Notes: generated from the sequence alone by a model not told the origin. A stretch of 12,382 nt of DNA from CAZCGA01 sp964498075 (GCA_964498075.1 CAZCGA010000169.1:1-12382), one strand, 5' to 3'; shown: positions 1 to 7,730, numbered from the stretch's first letter. Program-made: numbers and translations.

Positions 1-250
1 GGAACCGCTCATGCTGAGCCTGTCGAAGCACGGGGCGGGGTTCTTCAACGGGCTGTTAGGTCTTCGAACAAACATCCGGAAATCCGTTCGCCCCGAGTAG
101 GCCCCGTTTTCTCAGGGGCCGTATCGAGGGGCTGCCTCGGCGAAAATCGACAGACTCTGAAGGGGACTCACTCAGGATCCGGTGAGTCGGCTTCAGCCGA
201 CTTAGTACGACTCAGCCGGGGAATTCCATTCCCCGGCGAGCGCGCGAGGT
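1..250. repeat. REP-like hairpin block upstream of the FecR gene
   Basis: This stretch holds no convincing gene. It is a cluster of at least four imperfect or perfect inverted repeats. Positions 10-15 (CATGCT) pair with 27-32 around a CTGAGCCTGTCGAAG core, a motif I know as a widespread dispersed repeat in bacterial genomes. Positions 90-94 and 100-105 pair with 128-132 and 115-120, giving a two-tier stem with GAGTA and GTATCGA in the internal loop. GACTCAC at 165-171 pairs with GTGAGTC at 182-188, competing with the stem 185-192/195-202 (AGTCGGCT/AGCCGACT). CCGGGGAAT at 216-224 pairs perfectly with 228-236. Such clusters are typical of REP/BIME sequences mobilised by RAYT-type transposases; no RAYT gene is in the window. 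A function as terminator or mRNA stabiliser for the gene left of position 1 is possible. Confidence 0.7.
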
Positions 251-267
251 CAGACAGCTCCCGCTTC

Positions 268-1194
268 TTGACGGTCCGCCGCGCGCGCCGGCCGCACTGC
301 GATATTCTGGGGGCGGTTCTCCTTCTCCTCCTGCTCGGTGCCGCCGTCGCGCGGGCGCAGGACATCGGCACGCTCGCTGCGCTGGAAGGCACCGTCCAGT
401 TGGGACGCGGCGGCACCTGGATACCCGCCACCATCGGGACGGGCATCATGGTGGGTGACGAGCTGCGCACCGGCGCCGGGCGTGTGCGCGTGGTCTTTCA
501 GGACGGCAGTGTGCTCACCGCCGCCGACAACACGCAGATCCGTATCGACGAGCAGGTGTTCGATCCAAACCGTGCCGTGTCGCGCTCGCTAATCCGCTTG
601 GTACAGGGGAAGATCCGCGCCCTGGTGAGCGAGTACTACGAGCGGCCGCGGTCGTTCTTCCAGATCGAGACGGTGACCGCGGTTTCCGGCGTGCGCGGCA
701 CCGAGTTCGTGATCGCCTTTGATCCGGTTGCCGAGGTGACCGAGGTCGTCGGCGTGAGCGGACGGGCCGAAGTGCACAGCGTCCTCGACCCCATCGGGCA
801 CGGCGTGATGGTGCGAGCCAAGGAGCTGACCTCGGTCAAGCGTGGGAAGTTTCCGACGCCGCCGCGGCGCATCGCCGACGAGCTGTTCCGCCAGTACCTC
901 GACAAGCTCGAGTTCGTCGGCGGCGGCAAGGCGGAGAGTCTGACCATCGCGATCCCGCTGGCGACGGGCAACGTCGTGCCGGAGCCTGACCGCGCCGCCT
1001 CCGTGCCCGGCGCGCCGGCGTTTGTGGTCTCCGAGGAGCCCGCCGGTCCGGGTGGAGCCGAGCCGAAGCTCACCACCAGCGCCCCCGTGCTGGCGGACGA
1101 CATCATCCAGCACAGCCAAGGCGCCAGCGGCTTGCTCGGCAACTCGCCCCCGGTGATCGAGTCGACGACGGGCAAGCTCGGCATCCGGTTCTGA
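268..1194 (+). CDS. Secreted FecR-domain protein
   Basis: A 308-residue secreted protein of the FecR-domain type. Residues 1-30 form a signal peptide: basic start, hydrophobic core GAVLLLLLLGAAV, cleavage probably after ARA before QD. The FecR fold covers about residues 33-170: an SH3-like start (GTLAALEGTVQ), a GDELRTG motif (64-70) with VVFQDGSVLTAADNTQI following, and the typical VRGTEF motif (142-147). The remaining ~140 residues are Pro/Ala/Gly-rich and probably flexible. Classical FecR is an inner-membrane sigma regulator; this protein has no cytoplasmic anti-sigma part and no sigma factor or TonB receptor beside it, so it more likely belongs to the periplasmic or surface FecR-domain group of unknown role. 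The start is TTG; no ATG or GTG lies in frame upstream, and it places the signal peptide correctly, but no good ribosome binding site is visible. Function beyond secretion is unknown. Confidence 0.85.
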   Translation: MTVRRARRPHCDILGAVLLLLLLGAAVARAQDIGTLAALEGTVQLGRGGTWIPATIGTGIMVGDELRTGAGRVRVVFQDGSVLTAADNTQIRIDEQVFDPNRAVSRSLIRLVQGKIRALVSEYYERPRSFFQIETVTAVSGVRGTEFVIAFDPVAEVTEVVGVSGRAEVHSVLDPIGHGVMVRAKELTSVKRGKFPTPPRRIADELFRQYLDKLEFVGGGKAESLTIAIPLATGNVVPEPDRAASVPGAPAFVVSEEPAGPGGAEPKLTTSAPVLADDIIQHSQGASGLLGNSPPVIESTTGKLGIRF

Positions 1195-1224
1195 AGAATT
1201 GACTCATTGAGCCATTGGATCATC

Positions 1225-1254
1225 GAGTCATTGCTTCAGTTGCGTCAATGACTC
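1225..1254. terminator. Hairpin between convergent FecR and stalk genes
   Basis: GAGTCATTG (1225-1233) pairs perfectly with CAATGACTC (1246-1254) around a 12-base loop. It lies in the 113-base spacer between two convergent stop codons, so it could serve both genes. There is no T-tract, so an intrinsic terminator is not proven. The same GACTCA/TTGAG words recur at 1200-1210, which gives the spacer a repeat-like look. Confidence 0.4.
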
Positions 1255-1307
1255 ACATGCCGCAAGGCCACGCTCAACTTCCCGCTCGGAGGTCGAGGCT
1301 ACCTCAC

Positions 1308-4300
1308 TCACGGGCTGAACAGCCGGGGCAGGCCGACCGCGTCGGCCGCACTGATCACGCCGTCGCCGTTCACGTCGGCTTCCGCTCCCGAGGCGACGCT
1401 CCCACCGCGACAGCTCTCCGCGCTGCTACCGTCACCGTCGAAGAGCTCGGCGACGAGCTGGTTGAGATCCGTCACGCCGACGCCGCCGTCGCCATTCAAG
1501 TCTCCCACCCGCACTTGCACCGGCGACGTGTTCGTCCCGACCACGATCGCCTGCGCCGCCGGGGCGGTCAGCACCACATCCGGCAGGCGATCGCCGTTCA
1601 GGTCGGCGACGGCGATCCCGCGCGTCGACTCGCCGACCTCCAGCCGGCCGCTGCTCTCAAACGTCCCATCGCCACGCCCCAGCAGCAGGCGCACGCTGCC
1701 CGTCACTGTATCGAGGGCCACCAAGTCCGCCAAGCCGTCGGCGTTCATGTCGGCGCCGATGAGCCGCGCCGCCGGCACGTCGCTCGTCACGGTCGCCGGC
1801 GATCCGAGACCGATCGCCCCGCCGGGGAACACGCGCAGCGTCTGATCGCCGGCATCGGCGATCACCACATCGGTCCGGCCATCACCCGTGAAGTCGCCGG
1901 CAGCCAGCGCGATCGGCGCACTGCCGTTGATCGTCGACGCGGGAGCGAACCGCCCTCCTCCATCTCCACGGAGCACGTGCACGCGGTGCTGCTCGGGCGT
2001 CGCCAGAATGAGATCGTCGATGCCGTCACCCGTCACATCGGTGACCAGCAGATCGCTGGCGGCCGCTCCGAGGTCGATCGCCGCCAGCGGCTCGAAGCCG
2101 CCGTCGCCGCGACCGCGCAACACGGCTGCACCGCGATCCGTCGCGATCACCGCGTCGGGCACACCGTCGGCAGTCACGTCGCGCAGCACCAGGCGGCCAG
2201 GCTCGGCACCGACCACGCTGCTGGGTCCGACGCGGAGTGCACCGCCGGCCTCCCCGAACGCCACGACGATACGCCGAGCACCAGCGTTGGTCGCCACGAC
2301 GTCGGCGATGCCGTCACGGTTCACATCGGCCACAGCCGCGTCACTGAACCCACCGCTCACCTCGGCGAAGCTCACCGTGTCGCCGGCGCTGAAGCCACCC
2401 GCGCCGTCGTTCCGCAGCCGCGTCAGCGACGGCGCGTCGGCACCGCCGAAGACCAGATCGATGACGGCACCGGCGCTCGCCGCCGCCCCGCCCGCGCCGC
2501 CGGCCGGCGCGGCGGCAGCCACGGCGACGATGGCACCGCCCATCATGCCCACGTTGACCGCCCGTCCGGACAGACTGCTGCGCAAGGTCGGCATGCGCGT
2601 CGGCGTCACTGACGGCGTCGGGGTCGCCGTTGCGCTCACGGTTGCGGTGGGCGTCCCGCTCGGCGTGCCGCTGGCGCTCGCCGTGGGACTCGTGGTCGCC
2701 GTGGTGGTCGGTGTGGCGCTAGCGGTGTGTGTGCTGCTCGGCGTCGCCGTGGGTGTTGCGGTGAAGGTCGGCGTACCGGTTGCGGTGGACGTTGGTTTCG
2801 CCGTTTCGGTTGCCGTCGGCGTCCGCGTCGGCGTTGCGCTCGGGGTGGCCGTCGGAGTGTGCGTCTGCGTCGCCGTGCTCGTGGCCGTCGGCGTTGCGGT
2901 CTGACTCGGTGTCGCGGTCGCCGTCTGTGACCGGGTCGCACTCGGCGCGTTGCTGGGAGTCCGCGTCGCCGTCGTGGTAGCGGTGTGCGAGGGTGTTGCG
3001 CTTGCCGTGTCCAACGCGGTCGGCGTCCCGCTTGGGGTACCCGTTGCCGTCGGTGTAGCGCTCGGCGTGAGCGTAGCGCTCCGGGTGCTGCTGGGCGTCG
3101 GCGATGCGGAGCTGGTGGTGGTGGCGCTCGCCGTTCCGGTTGGTGTGCCGCTCGGCACGCCCGTGCGCGTCACCGTGGCGGTCTGACTCGGCGTGGCGGT
3201 CCGCGTCGCGGATGGCGTCTGTGTCGGCGTGCTCGTGGTCGTAGCGGTTGAGGTGGGCGAGACGGTGGCGCTGGGTGTGGCGGTCGCCACGGGCGGAGGT
3301 GTGCGGGTGGCCGTCACGGTCGCAGTCATCGACGCGGTGGGCGTCGCGCTCTCCGTTACCGTCACCGTCGGGGTGCGCGTCGCGCTCTGCGTGGCGGTCA
3401 GCGTCGCTGTATTCCTGGGTGTCGCCGTCGGGGTAGGCGTGACCGTGGCGGTTGCCGTGGGCGTTGCCGTGAGCGCCGTGGTCGGCGTTGCGCGCGCCGT
3501 CGCCGACGCCGTACGCGTCACCGTCGGCGTCGCGGTGGGCGTTGCGCTGCTCGGTGGCGTCCGAGTTGCGGTCTCGCTGGGGGTGCGCGTCACGGTGCGC
3601 GACGGCGAGGCTGTGGCCGTCTCGGTCGCCGTCGCGCTGCTGGTCGCCGTCGGGCTAGCGGTGCGCGTGGGCGTGAGCGTCGCGCTGTTCGGCGGCGTGC
3701 GCGATGGGCTGCTCGTCGCCGTGAGGGTTGCCGTTCTGCTGGGCGTCGTGCTCGCCGTAGCGCTGCTGGTGCGGCTCGCTGTCGGTGTGCTCGTGCTCGT
3801 GGGAGTTGCGGACGTCGTTGCGGTCTGCGTCGCCGTCCGCGTGCTGGTGGCGGTGGCGGTCCCGGTCTGCGAGCGCGTCGCCGAGGGTGTCGGCGTCGGG
3901 GTGCGTGTACTGGTCGTGGTCGACGTCGCCGTAGCGCTGGGCGTGGTGCTGTACGTCGGCGTTGCCGTCGGTGTCCGCGTCGGGGTTCGCGTCTGCGTCA
4001 GGGTCGTGGTCGGTGTCGCGGTGAATGTTGGTGCGGTGGTCGGCGTCGGCGTTGCCGTCGGCGTGCGTGTGGGAGTACGGGTCGGTGTCGCGGTGCCGCT
4101 GAATGTGGCCGTGCGTGTCGGCGTCGCCGTCGGCGTACGCGTGGCGGTGCGCGTGGCCGTCAGCGTCGGCGCGGTGGTACGCGTCGCCGTAGTGGTCGGC
4201 GTCCGCGTCGGAGTCGCCGTGGGCGTACGCGTCGCCGTCCGCGTCTTGGTGCGCGTCGGAGTCGAAGCGGGCAGGACGCAGGTGACACCGCCGCTGCAGG

Positions 4301-5057
4301 TTGCGCCGATGGTGAACGTAAAGATGTCCCCGCAGAGAGAAAACCGCGTGCTGGAGCACGCAGAAATTTCGTCACAGCAGCCGGTCGGATCGACGGCAAG
4401 CCTAATTTTACCAACGAAGTCATTGATGCCGTTGGCACCCACCTGGAGCGTACCGACGCGGTCGCGCAGCAGCGCCTGCGGACGAAACCAGGCGAAGGGG
4501 CTGAGTGTCACCCTCTCTGCCCCGACGAACGTGAGCAAGGTGCCGGAACCGGCGACGAGGCTCCCATCGAGGAGCGGGGTGAGCTTGTTCAGCGGGATGG
4601 CGGAGAAGGCTGGAAAAACATTATCATCGCTACTGGTGGCGGTCGCGGCGAACGCGGAGATGCCCGGCTTGGTGTTGTCGCCGTTGAAGAACACGTTGAT
4701 GCCGAAGAAGCCGGTGTCGAAGCCCGGCTCGCCATACATCCCGAAGTAGTTGTCGAAGGGCGCCAGCGCGGTGTTGATGGCGACGGCGGCGTCCGTCGGA
4801 CCGTTGATGAACGGTGCGGCCGCAGCCCACGCGTTGGTCACCCAGAGATCGGAGATGCCGTCGCTCGGGGCCGTGCTCCACAGCTGTCCGCCGGAGAAGT
4901 TGCCGGTGGAGTCGGTGCTGAACACCGCCATGCCGGTGACCTGGACTTCCGCCTCGGCGACCGCCGGCGCGTCGAAGGAGAAGCCCAACCACAGCAGTAG
5001 GACCAGCCGCCGGCGCACCCCGCTGCCGGCCGTCGCTAGCCGCCGGAGCAACAGCAT
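1308..5057 (-). CDS. Giant secreted Thr/Pro-stalk protein with FG-GAP repeats and dockerin-like C terminus
   Basis: A 1249-residue exported protein. Residues 1-36 are a signal peptide (RRR, then LVLLLWLGFSF, cleavage near AVAEA). Residues 37-264 form an unrecognised head ending in a Cys-rich patch (C227, C228, C234, C242, C254, C260), likely disulfide-bonded. Residues ~265-824 are a stalk of TPTxT-type repeats rich in Thr, Pro, Arg, Ala and Ser. A short Gly/Ala hydrophobic link follows, then six FG-GAP/VCBS-type calcium loops (ADVNRDGIADVV, RDVTADGVPDAV, TDVTGDGIDDLI, GDFTGDGRTDVV, ADMNADGLADLV, ADLNGDRLPDVV). The last ~66 residues hold two dockerin-like EF loops (GDLNGDGGVGVTDLN, ADVNGDGVISAADAV). 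I chose ATG 5057 for the signal peptide. The open frame runs to 5192, and the best ribosome binding site (5097-5090) sits before an in-frame ATA at 5084, so the start is uncertain. Probable role: surface display or calcium-dependent adhesion; the ligand is unknown. Confidence 0.85.
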   Translation of the reverse strand: MLLLRRLATAGSGVRRRLVLLLWLGFSFDAPAVAEAEVQVTGMAVFSTDSTGNFSGGQLWSTAPSDGISDLWVTNAWAAAAPFINGPTDAAVAINTALAPFDNYFGMYGEPGFDTGFFGINVFFNGDNTKPGISAFAATATSSDDNVFPAFSAIPLNKLTPLLDGSLVAGSGTLLTFVGAERVTLSPFAWFRPQALLRDRVGTLQVGANGINDFVGKIRLAVDPTGCCDEISACSSTRFSLCGDIFTFTIGATCSGGVTCVLPASTPTRTKTRTATRTPTATPTRTPTTTATRTTAPTLTATRTATRTPTATPTRTATFSGTATPTRTPTRTPTATPTPTTAPTFTATPTTTLTQTRTPTRTPTATPTYSTTPSATATSTTTSTRTPTPTPSATRSQTGTATATSTRTATQTATTSATPTSTSTPTASRTSSATASTTPSRTATLTATSSPSRTPPNSATLTPTRTASPTATSSATATETATASPSRTVTRTPSETATRTPPSSATPTATPTVTRTASATARATPTTALTATPTATATVTPTPTATPRNTATLTATQSATRTPTVTVTESATPTASMTATVTATRTPPPVATATPSATVSPTSTATTTSTPTQTPSATRTATPSQTATVTRTGVPSGTPTGTASATTTSSASPTPSSTRSATLTPSATPTATGTPSGTPTALDTASATPSHTATTTATRTPSNAPSATRSQTATATPSQTATPTATSTATQTHTPTATPSATPTRTPTATETAKPTSTATGTPTFTATPTATPSSTHTASATPTTTATTSPTASASGTPSGTPTATVSATATPTPSVTPTRMPTLRSSLSGRAVNVGMMGGAIVAVAAAAPAGGAGGAAASAGAVIDLVFGGADAPSLTRLRNDGAGGFSAGDTVSFAEVSGGFSDAAVADVNRDGIADVVATNAGARRIVVAFGEAGGALRVGPSSVVGAEPGRLVLRDVTADGVPDAVIATDRGAAVLRGRGDGGFEPLAAIDLGAAASDLLVTDVTGDGIDDLILATPEQHRVHVLRGDGGGRFAPASTINGSAPIALAAGDFTGDGRTDVVIADAGDQTLRVFPGGAIGLGSPATVTSDVPAARLIGADMNADGLADLVALDTVTGSVRLLLGRGDGTFESSGRLEVGESTRGIAVADLNGDRLPDVVLTAPAAQAIVVGTNTSPVQVRVGDLNGDGGVGVTDLNQLVAELFDGDGSSAESCRGGSVASGAEADVNGDGVISAADAVGLPRLFSP
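2590..4270 (-). repeat. Degenerate short tandem repeat encoding the Thr/Pro stalk
   Basis: About 1.7 kb of degenerate 6- and 12-base units. On the + strand it reads as variations of GTCGCCGTCGGCGT and on the coding strand as ACGCCGACGGCGACC-like units. It encodes TPTxT-type residues of the giant secreted protein. The units differ enough that the array is old or diversified rather than freshly expanded. Its length may vary between strains or be mis-assembled. Confidence 0.9.
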
Positions 5058-5131
5058 CGGCCTGCACCGCCGCCACCTGGTTATTCCGTCTCCTCCTGAA
5101 GGTTCCACTCCCGCCCCCCCGGCCCGCGGAC

Positions 5132-5158
5132 TTACTACACCAACCGAAACGTCGTCAA
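5132..5158 (-). promoter_or_regulatory. Candidate promoter for the stalk gene
   Basis: On the - strand, TTGACG (5158-5153) is followed after 15 bases by TAGTAA (5137-5132). The -35 is good, the spacer short and the -10 mediocre. A transcript would start near 5125, about 70 bases before ATG 5057. Confidence 0.3.
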
Positions 5159-5163
5159 GAGCG

Positions 5164-5191
5164 TTGCCAACCTGCCCGCTCTCGATATACA
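5164..5191 (+). promoter_or_regulatory. Candidate promoter for the PP2C phosphatase gene
   Basis: TTGCCA (5164-5169) and TATACA (5186-5191) are separated by 16 bases, a fair housekeeping-type match. Transcription would start near 5198, leaving about 150 bases of leader before ATG 5349. No other strong candidate was seen in this 291-base divergent spacer. Confidence 0.35.
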
Positions 5192-5348
5192 ACTACGCGC
5201 CCGTTCGTTGATCCGCGGGGAGAACCGTGAGAACGGAAGGCGGTGCGCAGTGCGTGGGTGGTCTAACTGGAAGTTTGTGCGAATCGTAGCCACGTGCCGA
5301 TCCCTACTTGAAGGGACAGCCTGAAATTGGCACTCTGCCTGCGCTCCT

Positions 5349-6188
5349 ATGAAACTTGACGCGTGGTCCGCCTCGGACATCGGGCTGGTCCGGAAATCCA
5401 ACCAAGACTCGGTGGGCTGCTTCCCGGACCTCAACATCTTCGTGGTGGCCGATGGCATGGGCGGCCATGCCGATGGTGAGATCGCCAGCCGCACCGCCGT
5501 CGAAACTGTCCACGCCTTCTTCGACGGCCAACGTCCCGGCAAACCGACCGGCTGGGCGGCGCTGGCCCACTGGTTCAAAGGCCTCCTGCGCGTCGAGAAA
5601 ACCGAACCGATTCCCGCGGCGTCGGAGCGCCAGCAGCTCGAGACCGTCGTGCGTCTCGCCAATCAGCGCATCTACCAGCTCGGGCACCAGAACCCCGACC
5701 CCGAAAAGCGCCCGATGGGCACCACGGTGGTGGTGCTGAAGCTCGTGCCGGACCAGCTGCGCGCCTCGTGGACCCACGTCGGCGACAGCCGCCTGTACCG
5801 CGCCCGCGACGGGCAACTGGCGCTGCTCACGGCGGATCACACGGCATACGGCGAGCCCTACGCCAACCAGTCGGTGGTTCCCACCGATCTGGCGCACACC
5901 AACACCCTCAACCAGGCACTCGGTGTGTACGAGGAGGTGGTCATCCCGACGAAGTCGGATGAGATGCGCCCCGGCGACCTCTTCTTGCTGTGCAGCGACG
6001 GCCTGTCGAGCATGGTGGACGCCGCTGGCATCAGCGCCCAACTGGCCAACGCGCAGAACCTCGAGGAGACCGGCCAGGCCTTGATTCGCCTCGCCATGGA
6101 AGGCGGCGGCCGGGACAACGCCAGTGTGGTACTCGTCAAGGTCGTCGACGAGCTCGATCCGGACCGCACACAACCGCAGACGAATTGA
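5349..6188 (+). CDS. PP2C-family serine/threonine phosphatase (PrpC/Stp-like)
   Basis: A 279-residue cytosolic metal-dependent phosphatase (PPM/PP2C). All core motifs are present in order: KSNQDS with D20, VVADGMGGH with D35-G36 and H40, MGTTVVV (123-129), VGDSRLY with D146, LLCSDGLS with D217, and GGRDNAS with D256-N257. These aspartates are the expected ligands of the two-metal centre, so it should be active. Length is slightly above a minimal bacterial PP2C because of an insert around residues 60-92 that contains an amphipathic WFKGLL stretch. There is no membrane segment or extra sensor domain. Such enzymes usually oppose Hanks-type Ser/Thr kinases, but no kinase is in the window, so its partner must be elsewhere. 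The ATG has no clear ribosome binding site (CTGCGCTCCT precedes it). It is divergent from the stalk gene and convergent with the CHRD operon. Confidence 0.95.
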   Translation: MKLDAWSASDIGLVRKSNQDSVGCFPDLNIFVVADGMGGHADGEIASRTAVETVHAFFDGQRPGKPTGWAALAHWFKGLLRVEKTEPIPAASERQQLETVVRLANQRIYQLGHQNPDPEKRPMGTTVVVLKLVPDQLRASWTHVGDSRLYRARDGQLALLTADHTAYGEPYANQSVVPTDLAHTNTLNQALGVYEEVVIPTKSDEMRPGDLFLLCSDGLSSMVDAAGISAQLANAQNLEETGQALIRLAMEGGGRDNASVVLVKVVDELDPDRTQPQTN

Positions 6189-6191
6189 AGG

Positions 6192-6222
6192 CGCCGCGCC
6201 GGCTTCCCCAGTCGGCGCGGCG
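6192..6222. terminator. GC-rich hairpin after the phosphatase gene
   Basis: CGCCGCGCCG (6192-6201) pairs perfectly over 10 bases with CGGCGCGGCG (6213-6222), loop of 11. It begins 4 bases after the phosphatase stop, between convergent genes. There is no T-tract, so its terminator role rests on position and stem strength. Confidence 0.55.
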
Positions 6223-6241
6223 GGAGGGCGTGTGCCCTCCC
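6222..6241. terminator. Second hairpin in the convergent spacer
   Basis: GGGAGGGC (6222-6229) pairs perfectly with GCCCTCCC (6234-6241) around a GTGT tetraloop. It abuts the first hairpin and lies 27 bases beyond the stop of the opposing CHRD gene, so the pair may work in both directions. Confidence 0.5.
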
Positions 6242-6268
6242 AGCCTGCGCAACCGACCGCCCCCGCCT

Positions 6269-7693
6269 TCAGGGCAGCACGTCGTTCTTGTCGACGACGT
6301 CGATGATCAACTTGGTGCTGTTGTTCGTGGCTTCGGTGTCACCCGCCGGCCCGGTGGCGGTCAGCGTCGCTTCGCAGCGCGTCGGCGCCTTCTTGTTCGG
6401 CGTGGTGAAGTTGTTCATGTCCGCGGTGACCGGGATGCTGGCCATCTTGCTCCCCGCGCCTGTTACCCCCACCGAGTTGTCGATCGGGATCGTACTCGGC
6501 ACCAAGTCCGGCGTGCCCAGCAGAGCGCAGGTATCGTTGCTGACCGCGAGGGTGATCGAGTGCGCCGTCGCCGCTTCGTGCGGCACAGCGAGGTCGGCGT
6601 TGATCACCGTGGGCCTGGCCTTCTTGGTCTTGTTGGGCATCGGCTTGGGAATGGTCAGCATCATCGGCGCGATGCTCTTGATCACCGTCTCGTGCAGTGC
6701 GGTGCCTTCGGTATCGGTGCGATCGGTGATGTTCAGCTCGGCGGTGACCGTATTGTTGCTCCCCGTCGGGTCGGCGTTGCCTGGTAGCGGAGCGATGCTG
6801 AAGGTGAGCGTGCAGCGGTTCGGTGCCTTGCGGTTGAAGGTCGTCAGCAGGCTCGGATCGATGGTGACCGTCACCATCGCAGTTTTGGTCATCCCACCTT
6901 TGACGATGATCGAGCTGTCGATCGGCATCGTCTTCGGCAGGAAGTCGGGCTGGGTGAACGTCACCGCCGACGGGCAGTCTACCGTGCTCACCGACAACGC
7001 AATCGTATGCCCCACCGTCTCGGTCGCCGGATCGGCGTTGCGCACCTTCACCATCACCTTCTTGACCTTCGGCGTGACGGCCGTGGTCGGGATGGTGACA
7101 TTGATCGGCGCGTGAGCCAGAACGACCGAGTCGTGCGACGACGGCGTCGCGGTCGGCGTTTCCGTCACCGTCGCCGTCGGCGTGTCGGTCGGCTGGCCGG
7201 TATTCGTCGGCGTCGGCGTCGGCGTCTCCGTCGGGGTCAGCGTCGGTGTTGGTGTTGGTGCGAGCACGATCTGGCCGCGAATCTCGCCACCGGCAAACGC
7301 ACCGGACGAATGGATATTCACATAGGTGAGGCCGGCCTGGACATTGGCTTCGTCCGCAGCGAGCAGACCGATGATCGTACCGATCTTCGGGCTGCCCAAC
7401 GGCAAGGGCCACTTGACGCCCGCGGCCGTTCCGGGCGGTGCACAACAGTGGATATGCGCCGCGGTCTCCGCCAACGACAAGCCGGAGAACGTGACGTTGT
7501 ACGAGAGGGTGTGGGCCGTTGTGTCCAGCACGAACGTACCACTGCCGGTTCCCGGCGAGGCGTTGGCCGGCGTCTCCTGTGCGCCGTTGATCGTCGCGAC
7601 CAAGTTGATCATCGCGGCGGGCGCTACGCCGCACAGACTGAGAACCAGCATCGCTGCCGCCGGGGCGACAACCGATTTGAAGAGCTTTGTCAT
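6269..7693 (-). CDS. Secreted CHRD-domain protein with duplicated C-terminal module
   Basis: A 474-residue secreted protein. Residues 1-28 are a signal peptide ending APAA. Residues ~30-143 are a CHRD domain (chordin-like fold common in bacterial secreted proteins): ATINGAQETP opening, AHIHC (79-83), and the closing YVNIHSSGAFAGGEIRGQI (124-142). Residues ~146-184 are a TPTPT linker. Residues 187-325 and 333-471 are two copies of a beta-rich module starting H-[DE]-x-V and ending in a D-[RK]-x-D turn; each has one Cys pair (C240/C294 and C389/C440), probably a disulfide. The same double module ends the upstream gene's protein. ATG 7693 is set by an AAAGGAG ribosome binding site 7 bases upstream; the longer open frame to 7816 lacks one and overlaps the upstream gene. 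The gap of 37 bases suggests an operon. The role of bacterial CHRD proteins is not known; surface or periplasmic location is likely. Confidence 0.9.
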   Translation of the reverse strand: MTKLFKSVVAPAAAMLVLSLCGVAPAAMINLVATINGAQETPANASPGTGSGTFVLDTTAHTLSYNVTFSGLSLAETAAHIHCCAPPGTAAGVKWPLPLGSPKIGTIIGLLAADEANVQAGLTYVNIHSSGAFAGGEIRGQIVLAPTPTPTLTPTETPTPTPTNTGQPTDTPTATVTETPTATPSSHDSVVLAHAPINVTIPTTAVTPKVKKVMVKVRNADPATETVGHTIALSVSTVDCPSAVTFTQPDFLPKTMPIDSSIIVKGGMTKTAMVTVTIDPSLLTTFNRKAPNRCTLTFSIAPLPGNADPTGSNNTVTAELNITDRTDTEGTALHETVIKSIAPMMLTIPKPMPNKTKKARPTVINADLAVPHEAATAHSITLAVSNDTCALLGTPDLVPSTIPIDNSVGVTGAGSKMASIPVTADMNNFTTPNKKAPTRCEATLTATGPAGDTEATNNSTKLIIDVVDKNDVLP

Positions 7694-7730
7694 GGCAGGC
7701 TCCTTTCGAGTCGGATGGTCACAGCTCATG

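Noticed and set aside
11..100. Short frame beginning MLSLSKHGAGFFNGLLG.
   Set aside because: It is the translation of a dispersed hairpin repeat, not a selected gene.
168..470. 100-codon frame on - across the hairpins and the FecR start.
   Set aside because: Antisense of a signal peptide and repeat block; no family features.
1215..2612. A 465-codon open frame on + opposite the FG-GAP region.
   Set aside because: The translation is His/Arg-rich and domain-less, as expected for a GC-rich shadow; the - strand has calcium-loop repeats.
2590..4270. CRISPR-like or satellite array.
   Set aside because: Units are 6-12 bases, degenerate, without constant repeats and unique spacers, and they encode protein.
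3193..4749. A 518-codon open frame on + made largely of Val/Gly (VGVAVGVRVGV).
   Set aside because: It is the antisense of the Thr/Pro repeat: ACN/CCN codons reverse to GTN/GGN. Low complexity, no family signal, and the opposite strand encodes recognisable domains.
5135..5662. 175-codon frame on - overlapping the phosphatase start.
   Set aside because: Shadow of the phosphatase, whose full set of metal ligands is on +.
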